From JANNSW01 sp031431235 (lineage in GTDB: Bacteria; Pseudomonadota; Alphaproteobacteria; Rhizobiales; Hyphomicrobiaceae), in the NCBI GenBank assembly GCA_031431235.1, contig JANPDA010000115.1:1-11521 (forward strand): 11,521 nucleotides of DNA. The letters are read 5' to 3'. Of this stretch, positions 1 through 5,485 are shown piece after piece. The translations under genes were made by a program, and so were the position numbers. Below the pieces are notes generated by a model. That model was not told the origin of the DNA and ran no database searches. It saw nothing but the letters and a program-made list of their open reading frames with translations. Each line of letters opens with the position of its first letter. The first letter of the stretch is position 1.

Positions 1-10
1 CTCGGTGCGA

Positions 11-66
11 CCCCTCATCCGACCTTCGCCAGGGCGAAGGCCACCTTCTCCCGCAAGGGGAGAAGG
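11..66. repeat. Dispersed intergenic palindromic repeat (double hairpin)
   Basis: Two perfect stem-loops stand side by side. CCTTCGCC (23-30) pairs with GGCGAAGG (33-40), and CCTTCTCCC (44-52) pairs with GGGAGAAGG (58-66). The sequence beginning CCCTCATCC resembles a short intergenic repeat that I recall as frequent between genes of rhizobial-type alphaproteobacteria; that is recognition, not a search. No protein is encoded here. In RNA it would fold strongly in either direction and could end transcription from the gene to the left of the window. It lies upstream of the candidate rpmE promoter and does not overlap it. Confidence 0.6.
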
Positions 67-93
67 TAAAGTCACGCGCATTCTTCCCCCACC

Positions 94-122
94 TTGCTCT
101 CTCCCCCCGCTTGCTGTAATGC
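94..122 (+). promoter_or_regulatory. Candidate sigma-70-type promoter for rpmE
   Basis: A -35-like TTGCTC (94-99) and a -10-like TAATGC (117-122) are separated by exactly 17 bp. Transcription would start near 129 and give a leader of about 50 nt. That leader holds a small hairpin, CGCC-tga-GGCG (155-165), just before the Shine-Dalgarno GAGGAG (167-172). The spacing is right but both hexamers are imperfect, so the call is tentative. Confidence 0.35.
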
Positions 123-181
123 ACCGCCTTCGAATTCACACCGACCGATGATCGCGCCTGAGGCGTGAGGAGTTTTGCGCC

Positions 182-400
182 ATGAAAGCCGATATCCATC
201 CCGACTATCACTTCATCACCCTCGTGCTGCCATCGGGCACCGAATACGTGACCCGCTCGACCTACGGCAAGGAAGGCGACAAGCTCTCCCTCGACATCGA
301 TCCGACCACGCACCCGGCCTGGACCGGCGGCAATCAGCAGCTGCTCGACCGTGCCGGCCGCGTCAGCAAGTTCAAGAAGAAGTTCGAAGGCCTGTTCTGA
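182..400 (+). CDS. rpmE: 50S ribosomal protein L31 (bL31)
   Basis: This 72-residue protein is bL31, a small protein of the large ribosomal subunit that helps form bridges to the 30S head. The beginning MKADIHPDYH, the segment TRSTYGKEGD, the stretch DIDPTTHPAWTGG and the ending VSKFKKKFEGLF are typical of alphaproteobacterial L31, and the length fits the family. It has no cysteine at all, so it is the zinc-free form of bL31 rather than the CxxC form that acts as a zinc store. The ATG at 182 is supported by GAGGAG at 167-172 with 9 nt spacing. The gene stands alone: a repeat lies upstream and cysQ converges on it from the right. A small hairpin at 155-165 abuts the Shine-Dalgarno. It might take part in translational control, but nothing more supports that. 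Confidence 0.96.
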   Translation: MKADIHPDYHFITLVLPSGTEYVTRSTYGKEGDKLSLDIDPTTHPAWTGGNQQLLDRAGRVSKFKKKFEGLF

Positions 401-471
401 GCGAGCGCGGGCGGCTGCGCATCGGGACGGGGAGCCGGTTGCTGGCGCGCCTGCCCGCGATCGAGTAGACA

Positions 472-504
472 GCCTCAGCCCTCGGAGGCAGACCGACTTT
501 TTTT
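472..504 (+). terminator. Possible rpmE intrinsic terminator
   Basis: GCCTC (472-476) can pair with GAGGC (485-489), and a run of seven T residues follows at 498-504. The stem is only 5 bp and the T-run begins 8 nt after it, so this would be a weak terminator. Its place 72 bp after the rpmE stop codon suits the role. Confidence 0.35.
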
Positions 505-505
505 A

Positions 506-583
506 AGGTTGGGTCGACGAAGGAGACCCGACATTTCCGCGGATGATCTGGCGTCGGGTCTCGACAAGTGCTCGACCCAACCT
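506..583. repeat. Nested palindromic intergenic repeat
   Basis: The outer arms AGGTTGGGTCGA (506-517) and TCGACCCAACCT (572-583) are perfect 12-bp inverted repeats. Inside them, GAGACCCGAC (523-532) and GTCGGGTCTC (553-562) are perfect 10-bp inverted repeats. The core motif GGGTC is reused in both arm pairs. The element lies between the convergent genes rpmE and cysQ. I recall very similar motifs (TAGGTTGGGTCGA, GAGACCCGAC) as dispersed repeats in many proteobacterial genomes. It probably forms one long cruciform or RNA stem and may serve as a bidirectional terminator. Confidence 0.65.
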
Positions 584-648
584 ACGACACTGGGCCCCCG
601 ATGACCACCCGCGGCCGTCTCCGGGGAAACGGGACAGATCAGTGCTGC

Positions 649-1416
649 TCACCCCTGCGCACCCAACGCCACATAGGGGCCGTTGCCGAAACCCGGCTTG
701 GCATAGCGGAAGACTTCGCCCTCGGGCGTCTGCATGCGCCCGCCGGCGGCCCGCAGCACGGCATCGCCGGCCGCCGTGTCCCACTCGTTCGTCCGCCCGA
801 ACCGGGGATAGATGTCGGCCTCGCCGGCTGCGATCAGGCAGAACTTCAGCGACGAGCCGGCCGAGATTTCGCCGGCGATCCGGAAGGCCTGCAGGTAGTC
901 GGTCGTGGCGGCGTCCAGATGCGAGCGGCTGACCGCGGCGATCATGCCCGCGGCTGGCGCTATCCGGGCCCTGATCGCCCGCCGGACGCCGCCGCGCTCC
1001 TCGAAGCTGCCGCCTTCGGCCGCTGTCCAGAACAATCGCCCGACCGCCGGGGCGAGCACCACGCCCAGCACCGGCACGCCCGCCTCGATCAACGCGATGT
1101 TGACGGTGAACTCACCATTGCGGCTCACGAACTCTTTCGTCCCGTCGAGCGGATCGACCAGGAAGAAGCGCTCGGGCGGGGCGAGCCGATGGGAAGCGGC
1201 GTTCTCCTCCGACACCACCGGGATCGCCGGGAACGCCGCATGCAGATGCCGCAGGATCACCGCCTCCGCCGCCAGATCGGCCGCAGTCACCGGCGAGCCG
1301 TCACCCTTCTGCTCGGCGGCGAAGGGGGACCGGTAGATCGCCATGATGCGGCTGCCCGCCTCGCTGGCCGCCCTGAGCATGACCTCGACCATCCGCTCGC
1401 GCGTTGCGATTGCCAT
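649..1416 (-). CDS. cysQ: 3'(2'),5'-bisphosphate nucleotidase CysQ (inositol monophosphatase family)
   Basis: This 255-residue cytosolic enzyme belongs to the Mg2+-dependent, Li+-sensitive phosphatases. It hydrolyses 3'-phosphoadenosine 5'-phosphate (PAP) to AMP and so prevents build-up of this by-product of sulfate assimilation and sulfotransfer. The metal-site motifs are all present: GDGSPVTAAD near residue 38, SEEN at 69-72, DPLDGTKEF at 88-96 (D88 and D91) and EWDTAAGDA at 211-219 (D213). GTKEF after the DPLD motif is typical of CysQ, whereas inositol monophosphatases usually have GTxNF. The ATG at 1416 is preferred because AGGAGG lies 4 nt upstream and the protein then has normal family length. 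The reading frame stays open for 174 bp further upstream, but that extension has no family match. No cys or sulfotransferase genes are nearby. Confidence 0.93.
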   Translation of the reverse strand: MAIATRERMVEVMLRAASEAGSRIMAIYRSPFAAEQKGDGSPVTAADLAAEAVILRHLHAAFPAIPVVSEENAASHRLAPPERFFLVDPLDGTKEFVSRNGEFTVNIALIEAGVPVLGVVLAPAVGRLFWTAAEGGSFEERGGVRRAIRARIAPAAGMIAAVSRSHLDAATTDYLQAFRIAGEISAGSSLKFCLIAAGEADIYPRFGRTNEWDTAAGDAVLRAAGGRMQTPEGEVFRYAKPGFGNGPYVALGAQG

Positions 1417-1446
1417 GCGGCCTCCTGCCCGTTCCAATCCGAGCAG

Positions 1447-1475
1447 GGTGTCGCGGACCGGCGCGGTGCTGTCAA
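1447..1475 (-). promoter_or_regulatory. Weak candidate promoter for cysQ
   Basis: On the minus strand a perfect TTGACA (1475-1470) lies 54 bp before the cysQ start. Seventeen bases further on is GACACC (1452-1447), a poor -10 hexamer. Good -35 elements with degenerate -10 elements are common in alphaproteobacteria, so it remains possible. Confidence 0.22.
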
Positions 1476-1504
1476 GGTGAGCTGGCATGAGCTCGGGTTC
1501 CGTC

Positions 1505-1609
1505 CCATTCATTCGATTCCGGCGAAGTTGGATCAATGAATGGAAAGACGGAACACAAACAAAGAGTTGGCTAGTGGGCTGGCCATTCATTTGGGGTACC
1601 GGATGAATG
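1505..1609. repeat. Cluster of inverted CCATTCATT motifs upstream of cysQ
   Basis: The 9-mer CCATTCATT occurs at 1505-1513 and 1583-1591, and its reverse complement AATGAATGG at 1535-1543. A fourth, 7-bp copy (ATGAATG) is at 1603-1609. They form two inverted pairs: 1505-1513 with 1535-1543, and 1584-1590 with 1603-1609. The first pair continues inward with partial pairing (GATTCC against GGATC). The cluster fills the gap between the GNAT gene's 3' end and cysQ, 90-190 bp upstream of the cysQ start. It could be a multi-site operator or a pair of terminator hairpins for the GNAT gene. No T-run follows, which slightly favours the operator reading. Confidence 0.45.
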
Positions 1610-1611
1610 CG

Positions 1612-2781
1612 TCAGAACACTCGCGGCTCGTCGGCGGCTTCGCGCACGTTCGAGAGATTGCCCGCGATCGCGCAGGTCAGCTCGGCGCTTGCCAGACGCG
1701 CGATCTCGAACGCCCGGCGGGCCTGCGGGCTCGAATGGCGCACGCGCTCGGCGAGCTGTCCCACGCGGGTCAACGCCATGCCGACGCGGTGGAGCTCGAT
1801 CCAGCGGTCCGTCCACAGATCGAGGCGTGCGCTCGCGAGCGGTGGAAAGCGGAACGTCGCGAGCCCGCTTTCGACCGCTCGGCGCAAGGTCCAGGTGATG
1901 AGCAGGTCGGCCGGGCCATGCGTACAGGCTTCGCCCTCGGCAAGCGACAGGTGCAGACCGGCGTAGGTGTCATGCTCGACCGCGCCGAGCATCACCGACA
2001 GCAGCTTGCCGTTGCATTCGAGTGCGGTCAGCCAGGCCTGCGGCCCCTGATCGATGCCATCGAGCGCGGCGATGCGCTCGACGACACGCGAGCAGGCGAT
2101 CTGGCCGAGGGGTTTCAGGCATTCGCCGCCACCTTTGATGCAGGTGCGCTGGCCCAGCAACTCCCTGACAAAGGACGCCCGCTCCGCTGCCGTTGCCGCC
2201 ACCCGGAAGCGCAAGAGGCCGCGCTCGGCCAGCTGGCGCTCGCGGCGATGCTCCTTGCGGCGCGTCTTGCAGCCGCGATGGCGCGCGTCGAACCGGTGCC
2301 ATGGCTGGCAGAGCTGTGAAACCGCGATCGCCCGGTCGGCGGGTGCAGCGTCATCGCCGATGAATGGGTTGGCGATCCCGCCGAGCAGCGTTGTCTGATC
2401 GGGCAGCCGGATCAGATCGGCGCCGCCGGCTGCGGCCGCGAGATCGACGATCAGGGCTCTGGCGGCAGCCGGGTCGAGCGACCGGGCGAAGGCCGGCGAG
2501 ACCAGCATCGCCCGGACGGGCGAAACGTCGCCACCGACCGGCTCGAGCACCGTGAGCGGACCGACCCGACGGCGCTCGAGCGCGAGCAGCATGCCCGCAC
2601 GCCCATCGGGCTCGTGCACCGTGAGGAGCGTCCGTCTCGGCTGGTCGGGCGCCTGCAAAGCGTCGTCGAGCCAGCAGCGCCACCAAAGCGGACCAGCGAG
2701 CGGATCGGCCGGCATTTCGGCCGCGAGCGAGCGCCAGTCGGATGCCGCAGCCTGGAAGCACGCATGCTGTTTGATGAGCAT
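1612..2781 (-). CDS. GNAT-fold acetyltransferase, CelD/BcsL-like family
   Basis: This 389-residue protein resembles the CelD/BcsL group of GNAT acyltransferases, whose members often sit in exopolysaccharide or cellulose clusters. The family-like signature is the basic helix CKTRRKEHRRERQLAERG (about 171-188) followed by the strand LLRFRVA. The acyltransferase half follows, including the beta-strand/turn pair around GKLLSVMLGAVEHDTYAGLHLS (given in parts: GKLLSVMLG at 258-266, YAGLHLS at 273-279). The N-terminal half has the aromatic segment PLWWRCWLDDAL (31-42). No signal peptide or membrane segment is evident, so it should be cytosolic. The ATG at 2781 is chosen because GAGGTGA stands 7 nt upstream. 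The open frame reaches further up to 2898, but that part crosses the divergent promoter region. No glycosyltransferase or polysaccharide gene is adjacent, so substrate and pathway are unknown. Confidence 0.72.
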   Translation of the reverse strand: MLIKQHACFQAAASDWRSLAAEMPADPLAGPLWWRCWLDDALQAPDQPRRTLLTVHEPDGRAGMLLALERRRVGPLTVLEPVGGDVSPVRAMLVSPAFARSLDPAAARALIVDLAAAAGGADLIRLPDQTTLLGGIANPFIGDDAAPADRAIAVSQLCQPWHRFDARHRGCKTRRKEHRRERQLAERGLLRFRVAATAAERASFVRELLGQRTCIKGGGECLKPLGQIACSRVVERIAALDGIDQGPQAWLTALECNGKLLSVMLGAVEHDTYAGLHLSLAEGEACTHGPADLLITWTLRRAVESGLATFRFPPLASARLDLWTDRWIELHRVGMALTRVGQLAERVRHSSPQARRAFEIARLASAELTCAIAGNLSNVREAADEPRVF

Positions 2782-2829
2782 GGCGATTTCACCTCGGGAG
2801 TTGCGCGTCCTGGGCCAACCGCCCCGGGA

Positions 2830-2926
2830 TGACGTCACGCAAATGTGAACTACGCAACCAACACAGCAAGAAGCTTGCCAAGCATGCCCGCAGCGCATGG
2901 CAATGCAGGGGGCATTGGGCTAGACT
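2830..2926 (+). promoter_or_regulatory. Divergent regulatory region with inverted repeat; candidate aldolase promoter
   Basis: The gap between the divergent GNAT and aldolase genes holds a palindrome TGACGTCA (2830-2837) and an inverted pair TTGCCA (2875-2880) and TGGCAA (2898-2903), 23 bp centre to centre. TGGCAA lies exactly 17 bp before TAGACT (2921-2926). The right arm could therefore double as a poor -35 for a promoter starting near 2933, 43 bp before the aldolase ATG. This layout suits a repressor or activator site overlapping the promoter, but both hexamers are weak. Confidence 0.3.
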
Positions 2927-2975
2927 CGATGCACGTCCAGTGTCGCCCGCCGAGCCCTCAGACCGGAGCACCCCC

Positions 2976-3743
2976 ATGAGCGCCACCAGCCTCGCCGCCG
3001 TCCGCCCGAACATGGATCACTGGGAGGAGCGGTGCGATCTCGCCTGCGCTTTCCGCTGGACGGCGAAGCTCAACATGCACGAGGCGGTGGCGAACCACCT
3101 CTCGCTCGCGGTCTCCGACGACGGCAGGCAATTCCTGATGAATCCCAATGGCCGCCATTTCTCGCGGATCAAGGCGAGCGACCTCCTGCTGCTCGATGCC
3201 GACGATGCGACCATCATGGACCGGCCGAATGCGCCCGATCCGACGGCGTGGGACCTGCACGGCGCGATCCATCGGAACGTGAAAGGCGCGAAGTGCGTGC
3301 TGCACGTGCATTCGAAGTATGCGCTGGCGCTCGCCTGCCTCGCGGATTCGACCTTGCCGCCGATCGACCAGAACTCCATGCGCTTCTATGACCGCGTCAT
3401 CGTCGACGACGGCTTCGACGGCATGGGGCTGGGAGAGGAAGCCGAGCGGGTCAGCCACGCCTTCCGCGACGAGCCGGGCAAGCCCATCATGGTCATGGGC
3501 AACCATGGCGTGATGATCACCGGGCCTTCGGTCGCCTTCGCCTTCGACGAGCTCTACTACTTCGAGCGGTCCTGCGAGACGTACATTACGGCGCTGTCGA
3601 CGGGCAAACCCCTGCGTGTCGCCTCCCACGAGGTCGCCAAGAAGACGTGCGAGCAGTGGTTCTCCTATCCGGGCATGGGCGATCTGCACCTGAAGGAGCT
3701 GAAGGCGATGCTGGACGCGGAAGGGTCGGACTACAGACGTTGA
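2976..3743 (+). CDS. Class II aldolase/adducin family protein
   Basis: This 255-residue protein has the class II aldolase/adducin fold, used by zinc-dependent sugar-phosphate aldolases and epimerases and by non-catalytic relatives. The zinc-binding HVH lies at 110-112 within VLHVHSKYALALA, and GNHGVM at 175-180 supplies the later histidine (H177). NPNGRHFSRIKASDLLLLD (56-74) matches the substrate/phosphate-loop region that precedes the catalytic site. Where fuculose-phosphate aldolase has a catalytic glutamate in SSEW, this protein reads PTAW (89-92), with alanine in its place. It may thus not be a classical retro-aldolase. The ATG at 2976 is preceded by GGAG 8 nt upstream and gives normal family length; an open frame to 2829 has no family resemblance. 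It ends tail to tail with the SDR gene 63 bp away. Substrate unknown. Confidence 0.85.
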   Translation: MSATSLAAVRPNMDHWEERCDLACAFRWTAKLNMHEAVANHLSLAVSDDGRQFLMNPNGRHFSRIKASDLLLLDADDATIMDRPNAPDPTAWDLHGAIHRNVKGAKCVLHVHSKYALALACLADSTLPPIDQNSMRFYDRVIVDDGFDGMGLGEEAERVSHAFRDEPGKPIMVMGNHGVMITGPSVAFAFDELYYFERSCETYITALSTGKPLRVASHEVAKKTCEQWFSYPGMGDLHLKELKAMLDAEGSDYRR

Positions 3744-3806
3744 GCGCGAGCGCATCTGGTTTGGGGCGAGCGCCGCCTCGCCGCTGCGGGCGCGAGCATC
3801 CAACGT

Positions 3807-4556
3807 TCAAACGCACCGTCCCCCGTCGACCTCGATTGCGACGCCGGTGACGAAGCCGGCGTCGTCGGAGGCGAGGAACACGGCGACCTTGGCGATGTCC
3901 TCGGGTGTCGACATGCGGCCCATCGGGATGGTCGCGATGAACTTCGCGCGGTTCGAAGGTGTGTCGGGCACGCCCATGAAGCGCTCGAGCATGCCGGTGT
4001 CGCCGATCACGGGATTGATGGCGCAGACGCGAATCCCTTTCGGCGCCAGCTCGACCGCCATCGACTTCGTCAGCGTGATCGCCGCGCCCTTCGAGCCGTT
4101 GTACCAGGTCAGGCCGGGGCGCGGACGCAAGCCGGCGGTCGAGGCCGTATTGACGATCACCCCGCCGCCGCGCGCCTCCATCACAGGGACGGCTGCGAGC
4201 GCGGCGAGGTAGATCGCCTTCACATTGACCGCGTAGACCCGGTCGAACTCCTCTTCCGGCACGGTCAGCATCGACTGGTTGACGTGGGTGTAGCCCGCAT
4301 TGTTGACGAGAATGTCGAGCCCGCCGAAAGTGTCGACTGCCGCCTGGACCATCGCCTCGACATCGATGCGCCTGGTCACGTCGGTCGCAATCGCGACCGC
4401 AGCCTTGCCGAGGTCGCGCGCGACCAGCTCGGCGCCCTCTGCGTTCAGGTCTGCGATCACGACCTTGGCGCCTTCCCGCGCGAATGCCATCGCAATACCG
4501 CGACCGAACCCCGAAGCGGCGCCTGTCACGATCGCTATTTTGTTCTCGAGGCGCAT
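3807..4556 (-). CDS. SDR-family NAD(P)-dependent oxidoreductase
   Basis: This 249-residue protein is a classical short-chain dehydrogenase/reductase with a Rossmann fold. The cofactor motif TGAASGFG is at 11-18, NNAG at 85-88 and the structural Asn at 111. The catalytic residues are S139, Y152 and K156 (YNGSK), with the normal 13-residue Ser-Tyr spacing. Asp36 at the end of the second beta strand (VVIADLN) favours NAD(H) over NADP(H). The C-terminal VTGVAIEVDGGRCV is typical of FabG-like SDRs. These resemble 3-oxoacyl-ACP reductases but often act on sugars, polyols or hydroxy acids. The ATG at 4556 is supported by GGAGGG 5 nt upstream. It converges on the aldolase-like gene and diverges from the phosphatase gene. 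A shared sugar-acid pathway with the aldolase is possible, but opposite strands mean they are not one operon. Confidence 0.9.
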   Translation of the reverse strand: MRLENKIAIVTGAASGFGRGIAMAFAREGAKVVIADLNAEGAELVARDLGKAAVAIATDVTRRIDVEAMVQAAVDTFGGLDILVNNAGYTHVNQSMLTVPEEEFDRVYAVNVKAIYLAALAAVPVMEARGGGVIVNTASTAGLRPRPGLTWYNGSKGAAITLTKSMAVELAPKGIRVCAINPVIGDTGMLERFMGVPDTPSNRAKFIATIPMGRMSTPEDIAKVAVFLASDDAGFVTGVAIEVDGGRCV

Positions 4557-4700
4557 GCCGCCCTCCAGTGCTCGAGCCTTCGGAGCCCCCACCTTGCGCT
4601 GCCACCGGCGAGCCTGCAATGCCGGGCGTTGCGGATGTGGGTTGCGGCAAATGTCTGGAGCGGGCACCAATCACCGCACCCCCAACGAGGTGGCACGGCC

Positions 4701-5033
4701 ATGCGAGTTCTCTTCATCTGCACCATGAACATCGATCGCAGCCCGACCGCGGAAGCCCTCGTTGTGGGCTGCCAAGGCCACGAGGCGCGCTCGGCCGGCA
4801 CGGATCCCCACGCTCGCGTGCCGATCTCGGGCGAGCTGATCGATTGGGCCGACGTGATCGCCGTGATGGAGGACGCGCACGCGAGTGCAGTCAGGGCTCG
4901 CTTCGCGGCCGAATTGGCGGGGCGGCGCCTCGTCGTGCTCCAGATCCCCGACATCTATCAGCGCGGCGAGCCGGCGCTCGTCGTCATCCTCACCGAGCGC
5001 ATCGACGAATTGCTCGGGTTGCCGAAAGCCTGA
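4701..5033 (+). CDS. Small low-molecular-weight protein-tyrosine-phosphatase-like protein
   Basis: This 110-residue protein begins MRVLFICTMN and carries the low-molecular-weight phosphatase P-loop C-X5-R-S as CTMNIDRS (C7, R13, S14), followed by PTAEAL. The middle matches the short predicted protein-tyrosine-phosphatase group I associate with COG4551: SAGTDPHARVP, then LIDWADVIAVME, then LQIPDIY. D84 in IPD is the likely general acid. At about 110 residues it is shorter than ordinary LMW-PTPs (about 150) but normal for this group. The physiological substrate of the group is not known to me. The ATG at 4701 directly precedes the family start; GAGG at 4686-4689 is rather distant (11 nt). An open frame reaches back to 4284 but runs antisense to the SDR gene and is not coding. 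It ends 13 bp from the S4 gene's stop codon. Confidence 0.85.
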   Translation: MRVLFICTMNIDRSPTAEALVVGCQGHEARSAGTDPHARVPISGELIDWADVIAVMEDAHASAVRARFAAELAGRRLVVLQIPDIYQRGEPALVVILTERIDELLGLPKA

Positions 5034-5046
5034 CGTCGCGTGCGGG

Positions 5047-5469
5047 TCAGGGCTCGTCGCGCGCGCGCAGCCGATCGGTGTCGCGGCGCTGCTTCTTGGT
5101 GGGGCGGCCGGAGCCGGGGTCGCGGTTGATCGTGGTTTTCTCGGCAACCGCGGCCGGCACCGGCGGGGGCGTCAGATCCTCATAGAGGGATTGCCCTTCG
5201 CTCGCCGGGCCGCGGCGCACGCCGAGCGCGACGACCTTCAGGATCCGCAAGCGGTCATTGACGCTCGCCGTCACCACGTCGCCGATTTCAACGGCATGGC
5301 TCGGCTTGGTGATCTTCTCGCGATTGATGCGGACGCGGCCGTCCTCGACCAATCCTGCCGCAAGGGTGCGCGATTTGATTGCCCGCGTGTACCAGAGCCA
5401 TTTGTCGATGCGCTGAGCCCTGCCCCGGCCTGCCGGAGCACCGCTATCGGCTCTGCCGTCAGACGTCAC
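5047..5469 (-). CDS. RNA-binding S4 domain protein (Hsp15/HslR-like)
   Basis: This 140-residue protein has an N-terminal S4 RNA-binding domain at about 19-72, from QRIDKWLWYTRAIKSRTLAA through GLVEDGRVRINREKITKPSH to VEIGDVV. A charged tail with GSGRPTKKQRRDTDRL (119-134) resembles the end of E. coli Hsp15, which binds 50S subunits stalled with nascent peptidyl-tRNA. A role on ribosomes or structured RNA is inferred from the family. No ATG fits: the nearest upstream start is GTG at 5469, 17 bp from the helicase stop. AAGGAG overlaps that stop codon (TGAAGGAG on the minus strand) about 11 nt before the GTG. This argues for translation coupled to the helicase in one operon. Longer starts would lie inside the helicase coding sequence. 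Confidence 0.88.
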   Translation of the reverse strand: MTSDGRADSGAPAGRGRAQRIDKWLWYTRAIKSRTLAAGLVEDGRVRINREKITKPSHAVEIGDVVTASVNDRLRILKVVALGVRRGPASEGQSLYEDLTPPPVPAAVAEKTTINRDPGSGRPTKKQRRDTDRLRARDEP

Positions 5470-5485
5470 GTGCGCCAGCTCTCCT

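Noticed and set aside
568..1539. A 323-codon plus-strand open frame opposite cysQ
   Set aside because: It is antisense to a complete CysQ with intact metal-binding motifs and has no family resemblance.
2829..2975. Upstream start at 2829 for the aldolase-like protein
   Set aside because: The added 49 residues are Arg/Ser-rich without family match and cover the divergent promoter region, while ATG 2976 has GGAG at good spacing.
3765..3782. Hairpin GGCGAG/CTCGCC between the convergent aldolase and SDR genes as a terminator
   Set aside because: The stem is only 6 bp and there is no T-run on either strand; such pairings arise by chance in this GC content.
2958..3803. A 281-codon minus-strand open frame opposite the aldolase-like gene
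   Set aside because: The plus-strand product has the conserved HVH and GNHG motifs; this one has none and is a GC-bias shadow.
4284..4700. N-terminal extension of the phosphatase back to 4284
   Set aside because: It would run antisense through the SDR 5' half; the P-loop family start MRVLFIC at 4701 matches the known N-terminus.
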